This document shows, one piece after another, positions 1 to 8,237 of a stretch of DNA of 64,000 nt; within the stretch, counting starts at the first letter, position 1; each line of letters starts with the position of its first letter. The translations under genes and the position numbers were made by a program. The stretch comes from Polynucleobacter sp. 78F-HAINBA (GTDB lineage Bacteria; Pseudomonadota; Gammaproteobacteria; Burkholderiales; Burkholderiaceae), in assembly GCF_018882325.1 (NCBI RefSeq), contig NZ_JACVOQ010000001.1:1-64000 (forward strand), written 5' to 3'. The notes below the pieces were generated by a model. The model made no database searches, was not told the DNA's origin, and worked only from the letters and a program-made list of their open reading frames with translations.

Positions 1-79
1 ACCCTGAGGTAGCCCCCAGACCTTAAATACTCAGTAACCACTTTTAGCTTGAACTGAGTGCTGTGTTTGCTCATGAAGC

Positions 80-122
80 TGACCCCTTTGAGTTGGATTT
101 AGTGTCCAACTTTTGTGGGTCA
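80..122. repeat. Imperfect inverted repeat resembling abutted insertion-sequence ends
   Basis: The two halves read TGACCC-n5-AGTTGGA and, on the other strand, TGACCC-n5-AGTTGGA, separated by about 7 bases. This is reminiscent of IS3-family terminal repeats placed head to head. No transposase is visible nearby; the short open frame at 31-222 has no recognisable domain. Positions 1-363 otherwise hold only the repeat listed next. The IS assignment is a guess; a plain hairpin is equally possible. Confidence 0.3.
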
Positions 123-179
123 GTTCATGGCGGGGCTTGAGGAATATCTTCTCTGTATTTACAAATACAACATCTGGCT

Positions 180-357
180 GGCGGTGGGTGTAGTCAGCGC
201 CCATATTGTCTCTGTATCCCACCCTGCTAACAGGGAAATTTACAGGGAATTTTGGTAAAAATAGGCCTGATTTTTCTAAAAATAGACGGCCAACTCCCTA
301 AATATATAGCCATCTGACCAAATCCATGATTTGGGAACAGGGAATAACAGGGAATTA
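180..357. repeat. Dispersed repeat, copy 1 (two blocks)
   Basis: Block one (about 180-249) shares the pattern GGCGGTGG...ATATTGTCTC...CCCACCCTGCT-ACAGGGAAATTTACAGGG with 22972-23040. Block two (about 336-357) contains the direct repeat ACAGGGAATAACAGGGAATT, matching 23126-23149. After copy 2 comes an AATTATGCG motif that here is found only at about 1889-1905, beyond two genes, as if those genes had been inserted. Function unknown; both copies border accessory genes. Confidence 0.5.
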
Positions 358-363
358 CGAGTT

Positions 364-1110
364 TTACAAAGAATCAATTAATTCTTTAATTGCTGAAGCC
401 TTCCATACAACCCCAATATCAGACTCAGCATTTATACGGCCACTATAAATGCCAATAAACTTAGACACCGGGCCGCCAAATGCAGCAGACCCTCCGCCTG
501 ACATGGCCACCATTCCACCACTTCTATACGCAATCACGGGAGATCCGGATTGTCCTTGGCGGCTACGGCAGTCAATAAGCTGAATAGGCAGTCCACCATA
601 GTTAATAGCAGGCTCTGAAGCTAGAAATCCTGTAGCCCAAACCCCAAATACGCCACCAGCAGCCATTCCGAAAGGGAAGCCTATCACGCTAATAGAGTCA
701 GCTGGACCAACAAAAATATCAGGCCCAGGATTAGCCAGATCATAGGGAATTTGTTCTACATCGACGAGGTTAGCTAGAGACAAAGCAACAAAATCTGCTG
801 TTGCGCCGAGCGTTGGGTGCTCATGCCAACGGGGCACACCATCCACCAAAAGAGGCTCCAACTTAGATACCCATTGTCCAAGAGCGCCTTTTTTATTGTG
901 AAGTATAGAAATTTGATTTGGAATGCCGCCGGTTTTTGAGAGTAAATCACCGGTCTCTTGATTTCGCCCTGTAACGTTGTGACGATTTGTAATTAAATAA
1001 GTATCTTTACTAGTGTTTACTAGAAATCCTGTTGCCGTCGAAAGGATCTGCCCATTAAACTGCATTTCAATAAAGAGCGACTGAACCGATGGCTGCGCAA
1101 TGACTGACAT
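364..1110 (-). CDS. Trypsin-like serine protease domain protein
   Basis: A 248-residue protein with the S1-type catalytic triad in the right order: His44 in the context TNRHNVTG, Asp106 in ADFVAL and Ser188 in GQSGSP. No signal peptide or membrane segment is evident, so it is probably cytoplasmic, unlike DegP-type proteases, and has no PDZ domain. The ATG at 1110 is chosen because it starts 5 bases after the stop of the PIN gene upstream; the frame stays open to 1167, but that start would overlap the PIN coding end. Trypsin-like peptidases without export signals are known as effectors or activators in several phage-defence systems, so a role as a partner of the nuclease is possible but inferred. 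Confidence 0.72.
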   Translation of the reverse strand: MSVIAQPSVQSLFIEMQFNGQILSTATGFLVNTSKDTYLITNRHNVTGRNQETGDLLSKTGGIPNQISILHNKKGALGQWVSKLEPLLVDGVPRWHEHPTLGATADFVALSLANLVDVEQIPYDLANPGPDIFVGPADSISVIGFPFGMAAGGVFGVWATGFLASEPAINYGGLPIQLIDCRSRQGQSGSPVIAYRSGGMVAMSGGGSAAFGGPVSKFIGIYSGRINAESDIGVVWKASAIKELIDSL

Positions 1111-1115
1111 ATAGG

Positions 1116-1841
1116 CTACTTTACCCAGCGATATGCCGACTGATGTTCGCCGACCATTAGTGGCCAAGAGCCAAAAACTTGAGTCATCTCTAAATTCGTA
1201 GCTGTTTTTAAGTTAAGGTGCATTGGAAACAACTTTGAAGAGAATTCCTTTCCAGTCACTTTCTGGGCAGAATCGAGCTTAAGCTTTTTAATAATATTAG
1301 GGGGAATATTTGATTTGCATTTTTCTAAAACATTTGTCAGTCGATCATCCGCACTCACAATGCACACATTCTCATTGCCGTGAATGTGTGCCAAATGAAT
1401 CCCCATAGCGATAATTAAATGATCAAAAGCCCCCATCGGAGCATGATTCTTCTTGCCCCTTGTAATTTGATAATAATGATCAATGGGCGCGACCAGATCA
1501 ATCGCCAAAACATGATATCTAGATAATTCATAGTGATAAAAGAAATTTCCATTATGGATATCGCGAACAAATTGGTCGCAAATTGAATCGTAAACCCGCT
1601 TATCAATCGTTCTCTTCTTTTTAACGTGTTTATTCCAGTGCCCAAAGGCATGTTTTGCAAAAACGCTAAAGGTTTCTGCAATACAAAAATTGGGAATATA
1701 TAAAAAGAGGTCAGCTTCATTCGATCTAACCGAATCCAGGATTATTTGAATTCGCTCTTTTGCTCTAATGGAGTTAAGAGATCTTGGCAAATAATAGCCA
1801 GCTACTAAATTTGTATCCAAAAGGAGGTATTTGACTGGCAT
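1116..1841 (-). CDS. PIN-domain nuclease-like protein
   Basis: A 241-residue protein that begins with the PIN strand and first acidic residue (LLLDTN, Asp9), then Glu56 (CIAET), Asp140 (AFDHLIIA) and Asp165/Asp166 (SADDRL), the spacing expected of a metal-dependent PIN ribonuclease active site. It is longer than a VapC toxin (about 130-150 residues), and no AbrB- or RHH-type antitoxin is next to it. It is the first gene of a tight two-gene unit with the serine protease (5-base gap). The pairing suggests a toxin or defence module in which the protease controls or is controlled by the nuclease; this is inference. The 250 bases upstream (1842-2092) hold no gene I can recognise. Confidence 0.7.
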   Translation of the reverse strand: MPVKYLLLDTNLVAGYYLPRSLNSIRAKERIQIILDSVRSNEADLFLYIPNFCIAETFSVFAKHAFGHWNKHVKKKRTIDKRVYDSICDQFVRDIHNGNFFYHYELSRYHVLAIDLVAPIDHYYQITRGKKNHAPMGAFDHLIIAMGIHLAHIHGNENVCIVSADDRLTNVLEKCKSNIPPNIIKKLKLDSAQKVTGKEFSSKLFPMHLNLKTATNLEMTQVFGSWPLMVGEHQSAYRWVK

Positions 1842-2092
1842 CTGTTAATGGTACTTCGGATCAATTCTCGAGCCAAGCGATCTATTTACATAACCCCCAA
1901 TTATGCGACTACCTACTTTTGACCATCGAGATTGGCTAAATCAAAGATATCCACACACTCCCCGACAAACCTATCTGGCACCACAAGCTGCCCAGCCATA
2001 CTCATCAGTAAATGCCCCGTGAATCACTTATCGCAAGCAATTCCCTTGGGTAATTACACAGTCAGGAAATGAAACCATTGACCAATTACTTA

Positions 2093-2962
2093 TCAGGATT
2101 TTGGACCGGGTCTAGGTTGCTTATAGCGGTTATAACCCCATAAATACTGGTTTGGCATTATCGAGATGAGTTCCTCCAAAGCCTTATTAATTTGCGTTGC
2201 TGCAAGTTGATGATCATCCGAAAGCAATTCGCCAAGTGCTATAGCATGGAATCGGTAACCTTTACTTCGATTTAGCCGTTCCACACCAACTATAAAAATC
2301 GGGCTCTCTCGAATCAATTGAAGGCGCTTTATAAGATTCATAGTATAGGCAGGTCTTCCGAAAAACGGAGCGTAAACTCCACCGCCTTCTGGAGGAATAT
2401 GGTCTGCCAAAATCCCAATAGGCCGACCTTTTTGCAGCGTGCCAATGAGTTCCTTTACCCCTCTCGAATTTGCCGGCACCATTTGTAAATTTGGGTATTT
2501 TCTAAAGCGACTAAGAAATAGTTTGATCCAATTTTTTCGCGGTATTTTAAATATACCAACTCCAGAATATCGCTGCGTTATGTAAGGCAAAAGCATTTCA
2601 AAACAACCAACGTGAGCAGAAACAAATATTGCACCCTTACCCAATGCCAGAGCCCGATCTATTGGACCCCAATCCCCACTAGAAACTAACTTATTAAGTC
2701 TTTGAAAATTTCTAGGCGCCCACAAATAAGGAAGCTCTAAATACATTTTCATCATTTCAATTAAAACCAAGCAATCAACAAATGCGCCTCTATTTTGGAA
2801 TGCCTGTTGAAAATTTTCTCTTGCTCTTCTTTTATATCTTCCTGGAAAAATCCACATCACGATCCCAGAAAATGTTCCCAAGATATGCAAACATGAAAGG
2901 GGGAGGAAGCTTAAAAGCCAGAAAATTAAAATAGCAGATCGGGCATAAATTTTATCTAGCAT
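2093..2962 (-). CDS. LpxL/HtrB-family lysophospholipid acyltransferase
   Basis: A 289-residue protein with an N-terminal membrane segment (about residues 10-35) and the H-x4-E acyltransferase signature in SAHVGCFEML, followed by a LADHIPPEGG stretch typical of lipid A late acyltransferases, and a C-terminal region ending in an RYKQPRP-like motif. It would add a secondary acyl chain to lipid A at the inner face of the cytoplasmic membrane. It lies at the distal end of a run of minus-strand glycan genes, 50 bases after the two-domain glycosyltransferase. Which acyl donor or position it uses cannot be told from the sequence; a genome normally has separate housekeeping copies, so this one may serve the locally encoded glycolipid. 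Confidence 0.85.
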   Translation of the reverse strand: MLDKIYARSAILIFWLLSFLPLSCLHILGTFSGIVMWIFPGRYKRRARENFQQAFQNRGAFVDCLVLIEMMKMYLELPYLWAPRNFQRLNKLVSSGDWGPIDRALALGKGAIFVSAHVGCFEMLLPYITQRYSGVGIFKIPRKNWIKLFLSRFRKYPNLQMVPANSRGVKELIGTLQKGRPIGILADHIPPEGGGVYAPFFGRPAYTMNLIKRLQLIRESPIFIVGVERLNRSKGYRFHAIALGELLSDDHQLAATQINKALEELISIMPNQYLWGYNRYKQPRPGPKS

Positions 2963-3013
2963 CTTAGATTATTTGAATTGACTTGGCTTAATAAAAAATA
3001 GACTTTGCAACTA

Positions 3014-4960
3014 TTATTCCGCCTTTTTAAACCGCGGAAATTTCTTATAAATAAACCCTGGAAGAAGTGTATTTCTAAGTAAGTCAATGAAAATTCGACG
3101 CTTTTGTTTTTGTGGCAGTCGCCTCAGCAGCTTTACGAATTCAGGCGAGCTCAATTCTCCATGGTATTGCGCGCGATCAAATGAATCAAACAGAAATGGA
3201 TTCTGATCTCGAATAATATTTCGCTCTTGCTCAATATTTACAATTTGAGAATTTAAATTAGCTATTTGAAATGACTCTATTAAAAGGGTTGGCTTATGCG
3301 ATTTAGCGCCATCAATCAAGCCTGATAGTGCAACCGGCGCAAAATGATCTAAATAAGGCAATAAATTATCGACGATAGGATCATCAGAATTCCAGACAAA
3401 CAATCGTTGGGCGTAGCAACCAGGAGTATGTTGATCTAAATTTGTTAGACCAGCACCCCAGGAGATGAAAAAATTACCCTTATTATTTGAAAGTTCTGGA
3501 ATTAAAACTGGGCAATAAGAATATTTTTTACCGGGGTCTGCATTAAGTGCCCCCACTAAGCGACTAATATGGTCGGCAAATATAGTCTCATTTGGCATAT
3601 TTATACAAAAGAGATCTCCATCCATGAGCATGGGGTCAGTAATCAGAATATCCCTGATTACTGACCCCATTTTTCGCCAAGAAACTTTTTTAGCTCCACT
3701 TAATTTTTTAAAATTGACTTTGCGTAGCTCTATAGAAGCACCTATCTCATTAATTAATTGCAATACCTCACCCTCATTAGACTCCGCAATATCAACGGCC
3801 AGCACCAATCTAATATTTTGATAGTTTTGAGAGCACGCATTGCTCAACAGTCGCTTAAGATTCTCCCGATCATATTCCTTCACAACAAGATATAAATGAA
3901 CCTTTTTTTCACTCACAATATCCTTTGATAGACATCGCTCCTCAAGCGCCGTCTTTCGGCTCAACAACCCTTCGTATATATTTTTCAAGGATGAATCAAG
4001 TCTAAATTCTTTTTGAAAAATTTCCTGAGCCTTTCTAGCCAGCTCAATCGCTTTTGGAGGATTTTGTATAACCCAATTGATATGCGATTTAATTTGATCA
4101 ACCACTTTATTCGCCGGAAGCGACGTATCAACGTACAGAAGAGTATCTCCAAAATATTTTCGGAAAAATGGATTCTCATCACAAATAGAAACAACTCCAG
4201 CTGCTAGGGCTTCAAATAATCGATTTGAGCTCATTTCACTTTCTAAGTGGGCCTCTGATGAAAGTACTAAGGCTATTCCAGCTTGATTTAAGGCCCTCAC
4301 CATTGAAATCCCATCAAATGGTAGCTCCCCCATATAACCCCTATAACCACCCCACACCTTTACACCATGAAGAAGTTGTGGCCCATAAATTTTTATTGAA
4401 CCGCTCGAATCGAGCATTTTCAGAACTTCCTGATGTCGAGACTTACCCTTACCCAGCCGCTCCCAATTTATGCCTGCATAAAATAATTTACCCTCCCCTA
4501 TACCGGGCTCCATAATTGGCTCAGATAGTGAGCAAAACATTTTGAAAAATGGTTTTAAACGAGTCGGGTCATTGCAAATCATACGGGAAATCATTTTGTC
4601 CGCACCCGTGCCATTGCAACTTAAAAAGTCATCATGACTAAGTAAATTAGTCGTGTATTTCCTGTAACCCCAGTCGTGGAAAAATTTTTCCGGATTCCAT
4701 AGGGTCACAAATGAAAAAATGTTATAGGCTTTAGGGGTTTCAAAATGCAAATGGATAACAAAATCGAGATCTTTCTGGGTCATTTGAGTGAAAGGGGGTG
4801 TCATGAGCCTTCCTCGCCAATCAACCACGATACATTCCAACCCTAAACTATGGGCAGACTTTTTAAGTCTCTCTATATTTTCATCTTCTGCCACCTTGAT
4901 GTCAGGCCATAGCTTAATAACTCCAAACCTTCCCAATAAGGTTTTAGGTAAATTGCTCAC
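3014..4960 (-). CDS. Two-domain glycosyltransferase
   Basis: A 648-residue protein. Residues 1 to about 340 resemble a GT-B fold enzyme: the stretch SSNRLFEALAAGVVS with its Glu-rich C-terminal sugar-nucleotide motif is diagnostic. From about residue 350 a second, GT-A-like part starts (VHLYLVVKEYDRENLKRLL, then LVLAVDI) without a clear DxD motif, so it may be degenerate. The start is GTG at 4960, preceded by a strong GGAGG, and it shares one base with the stop of the upstream epimerase gene, so the two are translationally coupled. Two catalytic parts in one chain could add successive sugars to the same acceptor. A long perfect palindrome lies inside the gene (see 3630-3670). Confidence 0.75.
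   Translation of the reverse strand: MSNLPKTLLGRFGVIKLWPDIKVAEDENIERLKKSAHSLGLECIVVDWRGRLMTPPFTQMTQKDLDFVIHLHFETPKAYNIFSFVTLWNPEKFFHDWGYRKYTTNLLSHDDFLSCNGTGADKMISRMICNDPTRLKPFFKMFCSLSEPIMEPGIGEGKLFYAGINWERLGKGKSRHQEVLKMLDSSGSIKIYGPQLLHGVKVWGGYRGYMGELPFDGISMVRALNQAGIALVLSSEAHLESEMSSNRLFEALAAGVVSICDENPFFRKYFGDTLLYVDTSLPANKVVDQIKSHINWVIQNPPKAIELARKAQEIFQKEFRLDSSLKNIYEGLLSRKTALEERCLSKDIVSEKKVHLYLVVKEYDRENLKRLLSNACSQNYQNIRLVLAVDIAESNEGEVLQLINEIGASIELRKVNFKKLSGAKKVSWRKMGSVIRDILITDPMLMDGDLFCINMPNETIFADHISRLVGALNADPGKKYSYCPVLIPELSNNKGNFFISWGAGLTNLDQHTPGCYAQRLFVWNSDDPIVDNLLPYLDHFAPVALSGLIDGAKSHKPTLLIESFQIANLNSQIVNIEQERNIIRDQNPFLFDSFDRAQYHGELSSPEFVKLLRRLPQKQKRRIFIDLLRNTLLPGFIYKKFPRFKKAE
3630..3670. repeat. 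Perfect 17-bp inverted repeat inside a coding region
   Basis: Left arm 3630-3646 (ATGGGGTCAGTAATCAG) and right arm 3654-3670 are exact reverse complements around a 7-base loop. It lies wholly within the second domain of the two-domain glycosyltransferase and keeps the frame open. It is too long and too perfect to expect from coding drift. Confidence 0.9.
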
Positions 4961-5949
4961 TACCGCCTCCGCTTTTCAAAATAACTCAAGGCTTTCACTA
5001 TGCCATCTTTGAACGTCATATCCGCGGAAAACCCAAACTCTCTCTGCTTCTTAGTATCCCCCGCTCTAGCAAAAACCCCTTCAGGCTTCGTGCTGGTGCC
5101 AATTACCCTAGGGTTGTAGCCAACTTCATTGGCCGCCATCAAAGCAAAATCCTTAAATGATGTATATATTCCCGTGGAAAGGTTAATCGCAGAACCATCA
5201 TCAACTTTATCCATAGTAGACAGCACGCCTAAAATACAATCATCGATATATATAAAATCCCTCATTTGATTACCCGTACCCCAAACCATGAGCGTATCGC
5301 TTCCAGCCCCATCAAGCGCTCTACGACAAATACTTGGAAATGGATATGCGCCATCTTGATCCTCTCCATAGCCAGAAAAGGGTCTATAGGTTACCGACTT
5401 TAATCCATGATTCTTGTGAGCCAATCGAGCTAAATACTCATGAGTTAGTTTTGCCCAACCGTAAGACATATCAGGCATACCTATGTCGCCATTAAAATCA
5501 ATCATCCCCTCTTCCAAGAGGATGTAACTCTCAGGACCTTGGCGGCCAATTGGATAAGCTGCGCTCGAGCTAAAACAAACAATTTTTTGGGGGGTTGTTT
5601 TTTGAGCCCATTTCCAAAATAATGCATCAATTGCTAGATCTTCAGCTACCGCAAGGGGATTAAATTCAATCATTTCGCGACCACCAACCATTGCCGCCAA
5701 ATGAAAAACATCATCAAAATCTGCATCTAAATTAACTTGAAAGTAATTTCTGCAGTCCTGTTTTATATATTCAAAATTAGAATAATCAAATGGGTTATAC
5801 AGTGGCCAGCCTTTTTCTCTTGGACATATCCCCCCAGTCAGAGGAACAATACTATCTACACATATCACTTGATCACCTCTATCAAGTAAAGCCTTACATA
5901 AATGTCGACCAACAAAACCAGCACCGCCGGTTACAAGAACTTTTTTCAT
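4960..5949 (-). CDS. NAD-dependent epimerase/dehydratase (extended SDR)
   Basis: A 329-residue extended short-chain dehydrogenase/reductase: the nucleotide-binding TGGAGFVG lies at residues 7-14, a Ser-rich SSSAAYP strand at mid-protein, and the catalytic YGWAK (Tyr-x3-Lys) in its usual place. The motif arrangement is closest to NDP-sugar 4-epimerases and GDP-mannose 3,5-epimerase-like proteins; the exact sugar cannot be told. It supplies a modified nucleotide sugar for the glycosyltransferases beside it. It overlaps the next gene by one base and follows the upstream GT4 gene by 32 bases, consistent with one operon from about 8175 to 2093. Confidence 0.82.
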   Translation of the reverse strand: MKKVLVTGGAGFVGRHLCKALLDRGDQVICVDSIVPLTGGICPREKGWPLYNPFDYSNFEYIKQDCRNYFQVNLDADFDDVFHLAAMVGGREMIEFNPLAVAEDLAIDALFWKWAQKTTPQKIVCFSSSAAYPIGRQGPESYILLEEGMIDFNGDIGMPDMSYGWAKLTHEYLARLAHKNHGLKSVTYRPFSGYGEDQDGAYPFPSICRRALDGAGSDTLMVWGTGNQMRDFIYIDDCILGVLSTMDKVDDGSAINLSTGIYTSFKDFALMAANEVGYNPRVIGTSTKPEGVFARAGDTKKQREFGFSADMTFKDGIVKALSYFEKRRR

Positions 5950-5981
5950 TTTGGTTATTCAGGATAATAGGTATTTGAGAA

Positions 5982-7181
5982 TTAATGCTTATTAGACAGT
6001 ATCAATTCGATTATTTTAGATGCAATCTCATGCCATTCTTCGCGTTTATATACATTCGAAATTTTTAACTCAGCCCTATAACGTGCATCGTCATCAAGCA
6101 CGTAAAACTTAATCGCGCTCCTCCATGCTACAAAATCAAGGGGGTCTAAGTGAATAGCCAACCCTTGCGAAGCTTCCGGCATGGACGAGGAAGATGATGC
6201 TATACATAGCTTATTAAAGGCCAAGGACTCTGAAATGGGGATTCCCCATCCCTCATAAAATGAAGGATACAGCGTGAAAAGGCAATGTTTATAAAGCCAA
6301 GCAAGTTGTGAATCCTGGATATCCTTTAAATGAAATACTCGATTAACCAATTTTGGATCGCGGGCAATTCGATTTAAAATACTCTCAGCGCCATACCCCC
6401 GATCTCCAACGATCACCAAATCAACATGCCGCATTACATCATCATCGGCAAATGTTTCCCAAAGATCACATAGCAATTCATAATTTTTTCGAGCAACTAC
6501 TGTACCAACCACAAGAATAAATTTTTCACAATTAAAGTTATAATTTTTAACCTCCACCCCCTCTATGTCCCGAGATAAATTAGCTCCAAGGGTTGCAATA
6601 GCTACTTTAGGCATTTCTTGTCCCAATTCAATACATAACTTTTGAAAATCCAATAATGTGGATTGAGAATTACATATCACAAGATCAGCTTTCGCAAGCA
6701 TTCCTAGTGAAGAAGAAAATTTCTTATGCGCTGAACGTGAATAAAAGTGAGGAAACAATAGAGGTGCAAAATCATGGCAAAACAAGATAATTTTCAGATC
6801 AGTATTTTGACGAAATTTTTTGTAGTCTACTTGGTTGATAGTCATCCATAAATGACTGACATTCAGATAGCAATCCCCCTTAGCCCAAGCAATGCTACGT
6901 CTGATTCCCATAGCCCCCTTAATGGCATCCAACCTCTTGATCAAGCTATTCTTTAATCGATCCCAAGATGAGGGAAGCTTATTACACTTAAGCTGCTTTA
7001 AAAAATAATTAGAAGCAGGAATAAACCCCTTCTCAAAAGGTTTGCCAATGCAAAATAAAGCATCGCCAGCAAATTCATTCGACAAAAATTCAAAAAGAGC
7101 TCTCTCTAGTCGCGGAATCCCAGTTAAGGTTTTACCCCTTAAGCGGTATATAAGATTTATATCAAGTACGATTCGAGCCAT
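5982..7181 (-). CDS. GT4-family glycosyltransferase
   Basis: A 399-residue GT-B glycosyltransferase. The C-terminal half carries the VVGTVVARKNYELL strand-loop and the donor-binding region SFYEGWGIPISESLAF with the E-x7-E pair that marks GT4 retaining enzymes. Its N-terminus (MARIVLDINLIYR) closely resembles that of the plus-strand gene at 8238, so the two are probably paralogues; the second one starts with NGIDRVERA where this one has TGIPRLERA. It would transfer a hexose to the growing core oligosaccharide on the cytoplasmic side. Donor and linkage unknown. Confidence 0.83.
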   Translation of the reverse strand: MARIVLDINLIYRLRGKTLTGIPRLERALFEFLSNEFAGDALFCIGKPFEKGFIPASNYFLKQLKCNKLPSSWDRLKNSLIKRLDAIKGAMGIRRSIAWAKGDCYLNVSHLWMTINQVDYKKFRQNTDLKIILFCHDFAPLLFPHFYSRSAHKKFSSSLGMLAKADLVICNSQSTLLDFQKLCIELGQEMPKVAIATLGANLSRDIEGVEVKNYNFNCEKFILVVGTVVARKNYELLCDLWETFADDDVMRHVDLVIVGDRGYGAESILNRIARDPKLVNRVFHLKDIQDSQLAWLYKHCLFTLYPSFYEGWGIPISESLAFNKLCIASSSSSMPEASQGLAIHLDPLDFVAWRSAIKFYVLDDDARYRAELKISNVYKREEWHEIASKIIELILSNKH

Positions 7182-7224
7182 ATAATTTATTTGAATATTT
7201 TTATAAATCTAAATTCAATACTCA

Positions 7225-8175
7225 CTAGCGCCCTGTATTGTTCGCTGCTGGATGTTTTATCCCTAAGAGCCCACGCAAAAACTTTCTCAAATAACTAATG
7301 TTTAATGCCGCCCAAGGGTTAACACGAAATGCGCTGTAATAATAAGATCGAGCCATTTTATCTGCACCTGCACGATGCAGCTCACGAAATGTTCGCAACA
7401 AAGGGAGCGCCCTTAGCTCGTTTTGTAACTGAATTTTTTCTGGGGTATTTGGTAATTTTTTTAGCGGGAAAGCGTATGCATTCTCATGTTCAATGAGTAA
7501 TAAATTTGCATCTCGAAAAGAATGGTGTGTGCGTTGATTTATTCTTACCTGCGCCTCCGAAAATCTAACGCATCGTCCATGCAATAATATCAATGAATAA
7601 AATGCCAAATCCTCACAAACTCGAAATGTTTCTGGAAACGGAAGCTGGTGAATAAACTCACGCTGTATAACAGCTGCACCAATACCAACAGTTGGGCGCA
7701 GGCTAAGCAATTCACCTCTAAAGTTTATCCAATTATCCTTTGATAAAGGAGGCGGAGAAGTCAAATGACTTTTTCTATTTGGCAGTAATGTTATGCGTCC
7801 ACCAAAAACCATATTTGGAAAGTTATTTTCAACGATTGCCTTTTGAAAACGTTCAATGGAATTTGGCAACAACTCATCATCCGAATCTAAAAACAGTATG
7901 TAATTAGATTGGGCCATTGATACGCCAACATTTCTAGCTCTACCAGGCCCTAAATTTTCCTGCCTATGAAAGATTAATGGAATCGGGCTAATAAATGACA
8001 TACGCTCTATCACATCCCTAATACCATCAGTAGAGCCGTCATCGACAACAATCACCGCATCAACAGGTACACTCTGAGTAAAAATAGACTGTAACGTTTG
8101 AGAAATGCAATAGGCACGATTAAAAACTGGAATAACTACGGAAATACCCTGACTACTCATCATAATATAAGCCAT
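7225..8175 (-). CDS. GT2-family glycosyltransferase
   Basis: A 316-residue GT-A enzyme: the N-terminal ISVVIPVFNRA strand, then VVDDGSTDG and the metal-binding LFLDSDDE (DxD) at about residue 97 are characteristic of inverting GT2 transferases. Three ATG codons (8175, 8163, 8160) could serve as start; the conserved domain begins just after the third, and no strong ribosome site decides between them. It heads the leftward run of glycan genes and is divergent from the GT4 gene at 8238 with a 62-base gap that should contain promoters for both directions. Acceptor unknown. Confidence 0.82.
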   Translation of the reverse strand: MAYIMMSSQGISVVIPVFNRAYCISQTLQSIFTQSVPVDAVIVVDDGSTDGIRDVIERMSFISPIPLIFHRQENLGPGRARNVGVSMAQSNYILFLDSDDELLPNSIERFQKAIVENNFPNMVFGGRITLLPNRKSHLTSPPPLSKDNWINFRGELLSLRPTVGIGAAVIQREFIHQLPFPETFRVCEDLAFYSLILLHGRCVRFSEAQVRINQRTHHSFRDANLLLIEHENAYAFPLKKLPNTPEKIQLQNELRALPLLRTFRELHRAGADKMARSYYYSAFRVNPWAALNISYLRKFLRGLLGIKHPAANNTGR

Positions 8176-8237
8176 CTCAACAAAGATAATTTATTTAACT
8201 GTCGATTATCCCATCCACCAAGGGGATTCCAATTAAT

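Noticed and set aside
31..222. 63-codon open frame at the left end
   Set aside because: No recognisable domain; it runs through the IS-end-like inverted repeat and the dispersed repeat.
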